Origin: Paenibacillus crassostreae
Lineage (GTDB): Bacteria; Bacillota; Bacilli; Paenibacillales; Paenibacillaceae
Direction: 5' to 3'
DNA length: 64,000 nt
Assembly: GCF_001857945.1 (NCBI RefSeq)
Contig: NZ_CP017770.1
Coordinates: 3,720,001-3,784,000, forward strand
Within the stretch, counting starts at the first letter, position 1. The number at the start of each line of letters is the position of its first letter. The notes under the pieces were generated by a model. The model was given only the letters and a program-made list of their open reading frames with translations, was not told the DNA's origin and made no database searches. Shown here in pieces: positions 16,874 to 24,722 of this stretch. Both the position numbers and the translations under genes were made by a program.

Positions 16874-17293
16874 ATGCTTATGCAATCGGTTTTGAATGCA
16901 ACAGAAGTTCGAGCTAATTTTGGTGGTTTTATTGATAATGTGGTTCGAGAGAAGCCTCAATTTGTGAAACGCAACCGTGATGTTATAACTAGTTTTTCGC
17001 TGCAACAAATGAAACTATTAATGGAAGTCTACGAGATTACTTTTGAATTTGAAGAACAGAATGGGATTTTTACAGGTTCCATTGAACAAGTTGAAGATAT
17101 TGTTAGTGAGGCATCATCACTCGAAGAACTTCGTAATGATTTAGCTAAGCAACTCGTAGATTACGCAGGAGAATTTTATGATTCTTATCGTGAGTATATT
17201 GCTGCCCCCAACCGCAAAGCTCATGCCCCGTATATTCTTCGGGTACTGCTTTATAATGATGTGAGTGAGGTCGCGGAGTTACTACATGGCTAG
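16874..17293 (+). CDS. Phd/YefM-like antitoxin (with C-terminal extension)
   Basis: A 139-residue protein starting at ATG 16874 with GGAGGTGAGGAGG just upstream. Residues 4-45 (LNATEVRANFGGFIDNVVRE, then KPQFVKRNRDVITSFS) have the Phd/YefM layout that binds operator DNA. Residues 50-110 are acidic and residues 100-139 may be the toxin-binding part. The protein is longer than usual Phd antitoxins (about 80-90 residues). It overlaps the next gene by 8 bases (ATGGCTAG), the normal antitoxin-toxin coupling. Confidence 0.65.
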   Translation: MLMQSVLNATEVRANFGGFIDNVVREKPQFVKRNRDVITSFSLQQMKLLMEVYEITFEFEEQNGIFTGSIEQVEDIVSEASSLEELRNDLAKQLVDYAGEFYDSYREYIAAPNRKAHAPYILRVLLYNDVSEVAELLHG

Positions 17294-17504
17294 TTGGAAG
17301 GATCTTAGAAGATACTTAAAGAATGATGGCTGGACATTTGTTCGTAGTGGCGTTGATGATATCTACACGAAGACACTACCGAACGGTGATATTTTGCGCA
17401 GTAGATGCTCGAAGGGGACGGGCGAGATTTCACCAGCGTTATTCAGTAGAATATTAAAACAACAATTGAGGACGGATAAGGAAACCTTCAATTCAAAAAT
17501 CTAA
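17286..17504 (+). CDS. HicA-like small toxin (putative translation-blocking RNase)
   Basis: A 72-residue protein starting at ATG 17286 inside the end of the antitoxin gene. MASWKDLRRYLKNDGWTFVR, then SGVDDIYTKTLPNGDILRSR and GEISPALFSRILKQQL give an alpha-beta-beta-beta-alpha pattern like HicA/YcfA double-stranded-RNA-binding toxins, where GW is followed by a strand carrying the active His. Here the expected His position reads V-D-D, so catalysis is uncertain. Similar small proteins in Firmicutes are often annotated as cytotoxic repressors paired with Phd-type antitoxins. Loss of activity is possible. Confidence 0.55.
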   Translation: MASWKDLRRYLKNDGWTFVRSGVDDIYTKTLPNGDILRSRCSKGTGEISPALFSRILKQQLRTDKETFNSKI

Positions 17505-17513
17505 TGGATTCAT

Positions 17514-17569
17514 TGACAAATGCATACACTAGTTTTAAAATAACATTGTTACATAACAATGTTATTTTA
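17514..17569 (+). promoter_or_regulatory. Promoter with perfect 34-bp palindromic operator of the TetR gene
   Basis: TTGACA (17514-17519) is followed by a -10-like TAAAAT (17536-17541). The -10 lies inside a perfect inverted repeat: 16-base arms 17536-17551 and 17554-17569 around CA, core ATAACATTGTTA...TAACAATGTTAT. It ends 18 bases before the TetR start, so repressor binding would block transcription. Direct autoregulation is the simplest reading. Confidence 0.8.
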
Positions 17570-17587
17570 TATTTTAAGGAGAAAACA

Positions 17588-18184
17588 ATGGCACCCAAAG
17601 AGAAAATATCAAAAGTGCAAATTATTGAAGTTGCTTTTCTGATGACAAGAGAAATAGGGTTTGAGCAGATCACAACAAGGAAATTGGCTGAAAGGTTAGG
17701 ATGTTCTACCCAACCGATCTTTCGGGTGTATGCGAACATGGAAGAGTTGAAGAAGGATGTCCATGTAGCGACAATTCAGTTTTTTGAGTCTTATTTGAAA
17801 GATCACATGCGGGAGAATACGCCGATATTTTTAAATATGGGCTTGGCCTATGTGGGATTAGCACAGCATGAGAAGAATCTTTTTAAAATGCTTACGATGT
17901 CAGATAACTTTGAGACTAGTAGTTTATTGAATCTATTCTCCAATGAGAATCAGATGTATGTGATTGAAGGTGTTGCAGAAGAACAGAAACGAAGTAAAGA
18001 TAACGTTGCCAAGGTACATAACTTGAGTGAAGACAAAGTACAGGAAATCTTGATGATGACATGGATGTTTACACACGGCATTGCATCGATGGTAGCGAGT
18101 AATCAAGTGTCGTACTCAGAAGAAGAGTTAAGGAAGATCATTATAAAGGCATATAAGTCATTTGCCTCTTATGATGAGGAATAG
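17588..18184 (+). CDS. TetR-family transcriptional regulator
   Basis: A 198-residue protein starting at ATG 17588 with AAGGAG upstream. The N-terminal helix-turn-helix spans residues 8-55 (VQIIEVAFLMTREIGFEQIT, TRKLAERLGCSTQPIFRVYA). The rest is an all-helical ligand and dimer domain, similar in layout to TetR_C proteins with an F/W-rich core. It probably represses itself and the alpha/beta hydrolase gene 57 bases downstream. The ligand is unknown, perhaps a lipophilic substrate of that hydrolase. Confidence 0.88.
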   Translation: MAPKEKISKVQIIEVAFLMTREIGFEQITTRKLAERLGCSTQPIFRVYANMEELKKDVHVATIQFFESYLKDHMRENTPIFLNMGLAYVGLAQHEKNLFKMLTMSDNFETSSLLNLFSNENQMYVIEGVAEEQKRSKDNVAKVHNLSEDKVQEILMMTWMFTHGIASMVASNQVSYSEEELRKIIIKAYKSFASYDEE

Positions 18185-18241
18185 CGAGGATATCCAAAAA
18201 GATGCAGACGTACTGTCCGCGTACAAGGGAGGTCTTGAGAA

Positions 18242-19126
18242 ATGAAAGTATTTAAGAGTGAGAAGGCAAAAACGAAGGTACTGGAAACATATGATAAGCT
18301 GTTAGAGATGTGGGACGTCGAAGTACATGAAAGAGATATTGAAACTACCTATGGAAGTACACATATCATAGAATGCGGAAGTACGCATAAGCCACCCTTG
18401 GTGTTATTTCATGGCGTTGGTGACAATTCTGCACTTATGTGGTTATATAATGCCAAAGCACTTGCACAGCAATTTCACATCTATGCGGTAGATACGATGG
18501 GTGGTCCAGGGAAAAGTTGCCCTAATACAAACTATAATAAGACATTCAATCAAACACAATGGATCGATGAATTGTTAGATGCTTTAGATCTATCCAAAGT
18601 CTATATAGCAGGGGTATCGAATGGGGGATATTTGGTACAACGCTTTTGCATGGAAAGGCCAGAGCGGGTCATCAAAGCAATCTGTATGGCCAGTTCCATC
18701 TTTGATGCTACGAGTGGAAATCCGCTGAAAACCATGATGAAGGTGTTCATCCCTGAAGCCATCTTTCCAACGGAGAAGAATGTACACAAGCTTATATTAA
18801 AACTTACTGGAAAGAATAGTGCCGTATTTACAGAGGTAAATCTGGTGATGGAGCATTACATGTGGCTTCTGAAAGGGTTCAGCCCTAGGTCAATGGCGTA
18901 TCATAAGATTGAATCTTTTAGCGATGATCAAATTGGAATACTCAGAGGGAAATGTCTCTTTATCTGTGGGGAAGCAGATCCTATGGGTGATGTGAAACAA
19001 ACGAAGGAGAAATTCGAAAAATACGGTGTTGAGTACCGCATGTTCGTCGATGTAGGTCATGGAATTAACCATGAAATTTCATCAGAAATTAACCAGGTCA
19101 TGTTGGATTATATGAGGAATGAATAA
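18242..19126 (+). CDS. Alpha/beta-fold hydrolase
   Basis: A 294-residue serine hydrolase. LVLFHGVGDNS gives the oxyanion HG at 57-58, YIAGVSNGGYL holds the nucleophile S126, FICGEADPMGD supplies the acid, and DVGHGINHE the histidine near 276. A helical lid lies between about 150 and 225. GGAGG lies 11 bases before the ATG. It follows the TetR gene in the same direction with no terminator between, so both are likely under the palindromic operator. It may be an esterase or lipase-like enzyme; the substrate is unknown. No signal peptide. Confidence 0.85.
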   Translation: MKVFKSEKAKTKVLETYDKLLEMWDVEVHERDIETTYGSTHIIECGSTHKPPLVLFHGVGDNSALMWLYNAKALAQQFHIYAVDTMGGPGKSCPNTNYNKTFNQTQWIDELLDALDLSKVYIAGVSNGGYLVQRFCMERPERVIKAICMASSIFDATSGNPLKTMMKVFIPEAIFPTEKNVHKLILKLTGKNSAVFTEVNLVMEHYMWLLKGFSPRSMAYHKIESFSDDQIGILRGKCLFICGEADPMGDVKQTKEKFEKYGVEYRMFVDVGHGINHEISSEINQVMLDYMRNE

Positions 19127-19229
19127 TAGAAGAGCAGACATGGAGTCACTGCAGAGAAAATCGAAGCTGTTATATGTTTCGGATAATTACTATGATGATG
19201 GTAGACATGAATTTGCATAAAAAATTACT

Positions 19230-19340
19230 CTAGACTTGCTGTGTTTGCGTGTGATCACAGAATTTTGTAGGATGGCCATGTTCATCTGTACACCAGATAA
19301 GAAGGCCAAGAATACAGCACTTCCCATGAAACCAGGCTGA
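19230..19340 (-). pseudogene. Fragment of a DUF2278 (YukJ-like) gene, 3' end
   Basis: On the minus strand this reads WFHGKCCILGLLIWCTDEHG, then HPTKFCDHTQTQQV and a TAG stop at 19230. The intact gene at 20448-21122 ends HWVGIFLAFLSQSWCTDEKG, then HPTEFCGHTQMRQV, so the two are clearly homologous at protein and DNA level over about 110 bases. The upstream part is gone. The fragment is the relic of a duplicated or older copy lying on the far side of the Abi gene. Confidence 0.75.
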
Positions 19341-19387
19341 AATGTTTGACGGAATAATACATGTTGAGTACAATGAGAGTAACAGAT

Positions 19388-19433
19388 CCCACCACGCCTC
19401 TTCACAATGCGTACCAAGGTGGGCCTTTTTTTT
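19388..19433 (+). terminator. Terminator-like hairpin directly before the Abi gene
   Basis: CCCACC (19388-19393) with GGTGGG (19418-19423) and inner ACGC/GCGT form a hairpin followed by eight T. It ends only 17 bases before the next start codon. It may end transcription from the hydrolase unit or act as an attenuator of the Abi gene. Confidence 0.6.
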
Positions 19434-19449
19434 ATTTAGGGGGAATTAA

Positions 19450-20331
19450 ATGGATCACCAGACTTCTCCAGTAACAAAAGCGCCTGCTACATTCCAAGAG
19501 CAACTACAAATTATGAAAAATCGGGGTCTCATTATTGAAGATGAGGATTTCGCAATTCGAACGTTACAACGAATTAATTATTACCGTTTAAGTGCCTATG
19601 GATTAAGTCTTAAGAGAAATGATCAGTTTTTTCAAGGTGTAACCTTTTCGGAAATTCATGCATTATATGAGTTTGATCATCAGTTTCGCTACTTAATTAT
19701 GGATATGACCGAACAGGTGGAGATTGCATTTCGTACTCATATTTCATACCATATTGCGCATACATACGGTATGTTGGGGCATTTAGAACCAGTGAATTTT
19801 GATAACGAAGTGTATCATTCGCATTTTGTTGTTGAATTAGACAAGGAAATTAGACGGTCACAGGAGATTTTCATCAAACATCATTTTGAAAAGTATGGTG
19901 GACAAATACCTATTTGGGTAGCCATTGAAGTTCTTTCATTCGGGGCACTTTCGAAGTTGTTTTCAAATATGAAAAGTGAAGATAAAAATCACATTGCTAA
20001 AACAAATTACCAGGCCCCATCAGTCTACCTTGAAAGCTGGCTTAAATGTTTGTCATATATACGCAATATATGTGCTCACTATGGCAGAATATATAATCGA
20101 CCACTCACAAGTAGGCCAAGATTAAATCATCAATCTAAGAAGCTTGGTATTCAACAAAACAAGATATTTGCTGATATCTACGTTCTCAGACAACTGATCC
20201 CTGACAAGGATAAATGGAATAGTTTTGTGATACGATTGGAAGCATTGATAGCTCAATACATAGAAGTCATAGAACTAGAACGAATTGGCTTTCCTGAAGC
20301 TTGGGAAGCTATTTTAATGAAGCGGAACTAA
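19450..20331 (+). CDS. Abi-family (AbiD/AbiF, HEPN-type) abortive-infection protein
   Basis: A 293-residue protein of the Abi_2 family. LRTLQRINYYRLSAYGLSLK, then IHALYEFDHQFRYLIMDMTE are the conserved N-terminal motifs. RNICAHYGRIYNR near residues 205-217 is the R-x4-6-H motif of HEPN RNases (R-N-x-x-x-H). Such proteins stop phage growth by killing or halting the host, probably by cutting RNA. GGGGG lies just upstream of ATG 19450, directly behind a terminator-like hairpin. The gene lies between a dead and a live copy of a DUF2278 gene, and a PIN module and a restriction-modification operon follow. Confidence 0.85.
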   Translation: MDHQTSPVTKAPATFQEQLQIMKNRGLIIEDEDFAIRTLQRINYYRLSAYGLSLKRNDQFFQGVTFSEIHALYEFDHQFRYLIMDMTEQVEIAFRTHISYHIAHTYGMLGHLEPVNFDNEVYHSHFVVELDKEIRRSQEIFIKHHFEKYGGQIPIWVAIEVLSFGALSKLFSNMKSEDKNHIAKTNYQAPSVYLESWLKCLSYIRNICAHYGRIYNRPLTSRPRLNHQSKKLGIQQNKIFADIYVLRQLIPDKDKWNSFVIRLEALIAQYIEVIELERIGFPEAWEAILMKRN

Positions 20332-20336
20332 TGAGT

Positions 20337-20366
20337 GCATCCTCTGATGGGGGAGGCTTTTTCATG
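20337..20366 (+). terminator. Weak terminator after the Abi gene
   Basis: GCATCCTC and GGGAGGC can pair around a short loop, followed by TTTTTC. The stem is short. Confidence 0.35.
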
Positions 20367-20447
20367 CGTATAAATATTGGCTGACAATTTTCGGATTGCG
20401 AATGCTGGAAAGCAGAAAGTATCTGATGCACATATTTCTCGATATGA

Positions 20448-21122
20448 TTAGACTTGCCGCATTTGCGTATGACCACAGAATTCTGTAGGATGGCCCTTCT
20501 CATCTGTACACCATGATTGTGATAAGAATGCTAAGAAAATACCAACCCAATGGTCTTTGAATTGGATAAGCAATCCACCGTCTTGATAAGATGCGTTATC
20601 CCCCTTCCAACGGCCTTTATTCCCTTGGTTCATATGAACGTTGTGCAACCCATTTCCTGGTTGGAACCGAAATATGTGATCGCGATTCTTCTCAGGACCC
20701 CATCTTGAACCGTATACATATAGAAGGGCATCTTCATTAATCGCTTTCTGAATATAATGTTCCATAAGATCATTAAGGTCATTATTCGGCCCAGTAATAT
20801 GATGTGATAATGGTTTCATGCTCGAAGGATCGAACAATGAGCTGCGGATATAATCCAATGCAATGTCGCGATTGTTGTGATTAATAGGTGTAAACCCTAA
20901 TTTAATATTAGGTAATATTGAAATAGCAGATGCATTGAAATCTTCATCGACTAAATACAGCACTTCAGATTGTTCTGATCTCGACATGACGTTCACTGAA
21001 ATTCTGTAGTGTGTGCCCTGATCGTCAACAACTTCAATTTGGAAGTGGGGATCACGATCATCACGTTCCTCTTTGTAAGCCGTAACCTTACATTTCAATA
21101 CACCAAATCTTTGAACTGGCAT
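20448..21122 (-). CDS. DUF2278 (YukJ-like) family protein
   Basis: A 224-residue protein with GGAGAGGTG upstream of ATG 21122. It opens MPVQRFGVLKCKVTAYKEER, followed by HFQIEVVDDQGTHYRISVNV and ends GIFLAFLSQSWCTDEKGHPT, the pattern of the DUF2278 family typified by B. subtilis YukJ. The family's biochemical role is unknown. The middle part includes a GPNNDLNDLMEHYIQKAINE segment and VYGSRWGPEKNRDHIFRFQP, conserved in the family. The gene is transcribed away from the S66 peptidase gene. A truncated relative is at 19230-19340. Confidence 0.82.
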   Translation of the reverse strand: MPVQRFGVLKCKVTAYKEERDDRDPHFQIEVVDDQGTHYRISVNVMSRSEQSEVLYLVDEDFNASAISILPNIKLGFTPINHNNRDIALDYIRSSLFDPSSMKPLSHHITGPNNDLNDLMEHYIQKAINEDALLYVYGSRWGPEKNRDHIFRFQPGNGLHNVHMNQGNKGRWKGDNASYQDGGLLIQFKDHWVGIFLAFLSQSWCTDEKGHPTEFCGHTQMRQV

Positions 21123-21298
21123 GCTTACAGCACCTCTCCTAATTAGTATATCTGGTATTTCTATTATAAACAGTTATCGTCATTAGAAAAAAGATTAAAC
21201 ATAAAGTAAGCTTGATAAGCGAAGAATATGCGAATTTATTCTCACATAGAGATCACTATGAATAGAGGAACATGATAAGGATTGGGAGGACGACTTAT

Positions 21299-22312
21299 AT
21301 GATTAGATATCCGTTCTTAGAAGAAGGAGCTACAATAGGTGTAACAGCACCCTCGTCAGGAGTACAAGAGGAATTACATGATTGGCTTAAACTTTCATGT
21401 AGTCGTATGAAGATGAAGGGATTCAATGTTATTTGTGGAGAAACGGTGTGGACTCAAGTTAAAGCAAAGTCAGCGCAAGCCCAATTACGTGCTACTGAAT
21501 TGAATGACATGATTCGTGATGATAACATCGATCTGATCATTCCTCCTTGGGGTGGAGAATTATTAATTGAGATTCTTGAATACATTGATTTTGAAAATTT
21601 AAAGTGTAAGTGGATATTGGGTTATTCAGATATAAGTGTATTGTTGTTAGCGATCACCCTAAAAACAGGGATAGCAACTGCGCATGGAACGAACTTGCTT
21701 GATTTAAGAGGAGAATATACAGATGAGACCACAGCTATGTGGCAAACTGTCTTGTCAACGAACAGCGGTGAATCAATCCTCCAGCATTCCTCGCTAAACT
21801 ATCAAAAGGAATGGAACGCTGCCCCTTCACCATCTGTCTTTCATTTAACAGAACAAACATGTTGGAAAGTGATAACAAATACAAATGTGAAAATACAAGG
21901 CCGTTTACTTGGTGGATGTATTGATGTGATAAGACATTTGATTGGTACCCCGTTTGGTGATTTGCAATATTTTCAACATCATTATATAAATAATGAACCT
22001 ATCTTGTGGTATTTAGAGAATTGTGAGCTCAACACAGCAGATTTACGCAGGTCATTAGTTCAATTGAAATTAGCAGGATGGTTTGATCATTGTACAGGTC
22101 TTATGTTTGGTAGAAGCGATGCGAATCGACCTATCGATAACTATACAGTAGAGGATGTTTATAAAGAACTTTCTGAGGAATTACAGATCCCGATAATCTT
22201 CGATATTGATTGTGGTCATGTTCCACCTCAAATGACCTTCATAAATGGGGCGTATGCTGAAGTAGAAGTAGAAGACGGCAAAGGGACTGTGAAGCAGTAT
22301 TTTAAACCATAA
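21299..22312 (+). CDS. S66-family peptidase (LD-carboxypeptidase / MccF-like)
   Basis: A 337-residue protein starting at ATG 21299 with GGGAGGA upstream, preferred to an in-frame ATG at 21272 that has none. Motifs of S66 serine peptidases are present: WILGYSDISV with nucleophile S110, GGCIDVIRHLIGTPF, WYLENCE with the Glu near 231 and DIDCGHVPPQMTF with the His near 301. Members trim the LD-linked end of murein tetrapeptides or, as MccF, cleave microcin C-type nucleotide conjugates for self-immunity. The form here, without signal peptide, fits the cytosolic MccF-like branch. Confidence 0.85.
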   Translation: MIRYPFLEEGATIGVTAPSSGVQEELHDWLKLSCSRMKMKGFNVICGETVWTQVKAKSAQAQLRATELNDMIRDDNIDLIIPPWGGELLIEILEYIDFENLKCKWILGYSDISVLLLAITLKTGIATAHGTNLLDLRGEYTDETTAMWQTVLSTNSGESILQHSSLNYQKEWNAAPSPSVFHLTEQTCWKVITNTNVKIQGRLLGGCIDVIRHLIGTPFGDLQYFQHHYINNEPILWYLENCELNTADLRRSLVQLKLAGWFDHCTGLMFGRSDANRPIDNYTVEDVYKELSEELQIPIIFDIDCGHVPPQMTFINGAYAEVEVEDGKGTVKQYFKP

Positions 22313-22406
22313 CTACTTTATTCTCTACCTGACAAGGAGTAGTACCGATATGATTATCAGCAGGTTGAGATAATTCTAGTTAGATAACCTTATCAAAAAA
22401 CATTAC

Positions 22407-22455
22407 TTGAATAGACCGAGGACTCATTACAGTTACGCGGGGTCTCGGTTTTTCT
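22407..22455 (+). repeat. Terminator-like dispersed repeat, copy 2
   Basis: CTTGAATAGACCGAGGA...CAGTTACGCGGGGTCTCGGTTTTTC, with CCGAG/CTCGG pairing and a T run. Upstream bases (GTTGAGATAATTCTAGTT...CCTTATCAAA) also resemble the flank of copy 3 at 23735-23780. It may terminate the S66 gene. Confidence 0.55.
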
Positions 22456-22651
22456 TTGATGACGAAATAACCATTGAATCTCCCGTGTATATGTAAGGAA
22501 AGACACTTGAAATCAAAGAGTGTAAATTTAGGGAATATGTCAATCGACTAGCATTTAGGGATGAATTATCTAGGGTGTAAAGACTAAAGGTGGAGTTACC
22601 CAGATGATGGTGGTGATGGTTAATTGAGACTTTTCGCAGAAGGGGAAGTGT

Positions 22652-22699
22652 GACGTAAAGACCACTCATGAATAAGGTCATGAGTGGTCTTTACGTCAA
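22652..22699. repeat. Perfect 48-bp inverted repeat (21-bp arms)
   Basis: The 21-base arm 22652-22672 is the exact reverse complement of 22679-22699, around the 6-base loop ATAAGG. It lies 12 bases after the stop of the decayed PIN gene (minus strand) and 340 bases after the S66 gene. No T run follows on either strand. It may terminate or protect the minus-strand transcript, or be a tiny palindromic mobile unit. Confidence 0.75.
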
Positions 22700-22710
22700 T
22701 TATGAATTTT

Positions 22711-23086
22711 CTATGTATAGTAAGCTCGATGCCTGGGAGAAGTATAATAAATATTATGAATCTTCTCGAGTTGTGATTCCATGGATTTAATATTATTAAC
22801 AAGCTTTTGATCAATAGTCATAAAGCTAATGCCGTACAAATGTGCTAATGATATATTTGCCACATCAGCAGCTCCTAATTTGTTTGTTATTTCTAATTGT
22901 TTTAAAACACTATCTTTATCCCCATCTAAAATATTCAGTGTTCCCTGACTAACGAGATAGTGTATCTGTGTCGTAAAACGCATCATACTTATTGTAATAG
23001 GCATAAAGTACGCCTGTATCAATCAAGATACTTTCTGTATTTTCGAACCCATTGAAATTAGAATGATTAAAGGCAACGGTTCTCAT
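22711..23086 (-). pseudogene. Decayed PIN-domain toxin gene
   Basis: From ATG 23086 the minus strand reads MRTVAFNHSNFNGFENTES and then ILIDTGVLYAYYNKYDAFYD with the first PIN aspartate, then stops at TAG near 22946. A different frame continues HYLVSQGTLNILDGD, LKQLEITNKLGAADVANISL and FMTIDQKLVNNI with the later PIN acids. The distance between acids is shorter than in intact PIN domains, so both a frameshift and an internal deletion are likely. The gene overlaps the small upstream gene by 20 bases, as in a toxin-antitoxin pair. The RNase should be inactive. Confidence 0.65.
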
Positions 23087-23249
23087 ACTTCCACCATTCC
23101 TTAACTTTATTCATATCGATTTTGGAAGTGGCGCTTCCCATATGATCTTTTAGTAAGGCTTTTTTTTCTTTTGTTAAGCCTGAATATTTTGATAAGTCTA
23201 GTTTCTTTATGGCTGCTTGCACATCTTTCTCCTCCTCATTCTTAGACAT
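23067..23249 (-). CDS. Small basic protein, probable partner (antitoxin) of the PIN gene
   Basis: A 60-residue protein, MSKNEEEKDVQAAIKKLDLS, then KYSGLTKEKKALLKDHMG and WWKYENRCL. TTGGAGGTGC precedes ATG 23249. It is highly charged and appears helical, without a clear DNA-binding motif that I can name. Its overlap with the PIN frame and order antitoxin-then-toxin suggest an orphaned antitoxin. Family assignment is not possible by eye. Confidence 0.55.
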   Translation of the reverse strand: MSKNEEEKDVQAAIKKLDLSKYSGLTKEKKALLKDHMGSATSKIDMNKVKEWWKYENRCL

Positions 23250-24722
23250 TTTACATGCACCTCCAAGTAATAGTTATGCCCATTACGTTGTGTTTAAAAC
23301 TAATGAACTAGCTCCAAGATCACGGTTAGGGTGCGACTACGTTATTGTTATAATATAACATGTGATGAATGAGAAAAGGTGACCTTTTATATTTTGAAAC
23401 TTTGTTCATAAAGGTTAACCACTCCATCTGTCGAATCATGAATAATAGACCTATCACCCTACTCCATCGCGAAAGAGGTAACGTCATGAAACAAGGACTA
23501 TGAGCAAATCATTAATAATATAACGTCGCAGCAGTTATCTGCTCTTGACCCCGAAATATATGAGATTGGCAGAGAATCGCTAGATGCGGAAGAAGCAGAA
23601 TGAGTTGGTGTTTTATGTGAATGAAATGCTAGGATAACTTGGCAGTATATTTTGAATCAAATTCAGATACCTATATATTCCTTATAATGTAGTGAAGTTA
23701 AGAGTGGCTTAGTCTATTCAACGTATAAGCACCAGATTGAAGTATTCCTAGTTCGCCATCCTTATCAAATATATTGGCTTGAATAAACCGAGTGAATCGC
23801 TTCAGTTGCATAGGTTCTTTGGTTTTTCAATGAAGTCATTATTTAGGCACTTCATCTATGGCATTAGTGATATTTGGACGATATGTAGATCTGGTATGTT
23901 GAGCATTTTCTTGATATACTATATCTACATGTGCTCATTCCTTTGTGTGATGATTCGTAGGACTCACAACACTACAGGGTTAGCATTTTTTTTGTTTCAC
24001 CATACAGGTTGCTCGTATTTAGAATTACAGCTTACCCTTAAACGGGCATCTTCTTTATAACTCTTACAATGGAATTGCACTGTATTTGTTAAATATGAGG
24101 ATAAACATGTGGATGATCGACTAAGTAGACTTATTCTAAGGAGAATAAAGTTTAATCTATAATCTTGATCGTATAAGTATATCAAGCTAGTATTAATAAA
24201 ACATAGTTTTGATTTAGAGGTAAACTTAGCTCAAAGTGAAGCGTATCTAAAGAATATTGCCAGTATAGAGTGATACTCTAATGGAATACAAACAATTGTT
24301 CTTATAAGATACAAGTGCTATCATGAATGCAGCTAGATATCACTTAGGTTTCAAGGTATTTAGAAGGTATTGAATTTGTGTTAGTAGTAAAGGGTGAGTC
24401 CCCTCAGTATAAGAATCTTTGCTTGATACTTTCGGACAAGGTAACATAGTATTAGTTAACATGTGAGAGTTTGCTAAGTGAGTTGAATATCAAATAATAG
24501 AATAAAGAATCAATAATTTAAATGTACCTAAATTTAATTGCGTTATTTCGATTTCGAATGTATTACGATATTTTGTATTAAATTATATATTCAGATGAAC
24601 TTTGCGAACCATTTGATTGTAAACTAAATAAGACATTAAATCATGGTGAATTTTAATATCGTCTGAATATAGGCTATTAAAGTTTGTGCAATTATTCATG
24701 ATATTTGAAAGAGGTAGACAGA
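23250..24722. other. Long stretch without intact genes; gene debris
   Basis: No reading frame with coding character and a ribosome site was found on either strand. A short in-frame stretch at 23511-23603 (INNITSQQLSALDPEIYEIG, then RESLDAEEAE before TGA) looks like a coding remnant but I cannot assign it. A third copy of the terminator-like repeat lies at 23782-23830. The rest, up to the methyltransferase, is AT-rich with many stops. This is the decayed border of the restriction-modification island. Confidence 0.5.
23782..23830 (+). repeat. Terminator-like dispersed repeat, copy 3 (degenerate)
   Basis: CTTGAATAAACCGAGTGA...CAGTTGCATAGGTTCTTTGGTTTTTC aligns with copies 1 and 2, including the CAGTT(A/G)C block and the T run. 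The stem is weakened by changes in the right arm. Confidence 0.5.

Noticed and set aside
19190..19417. Minus-strand frame of 75 codons upstream of the Abi gene
   Set aside because: The DNA encodes the DUF2278 relic in a different frame; this one is an accidental open frame.
22433..22681. Minus-strand frame of 82 codons over the repeat region
   Set aside because: It runs through the terminator-like repeat and the 48-bp palindrome and shows no coding features.
23779..24060. Plus-strand frame of 93 codons in the debris region
   Set aside because: It starts inside the dispersed repeat, lacks a ribosome site and shows no family pattern; its hydrophobic look comes from T-rich DNA.
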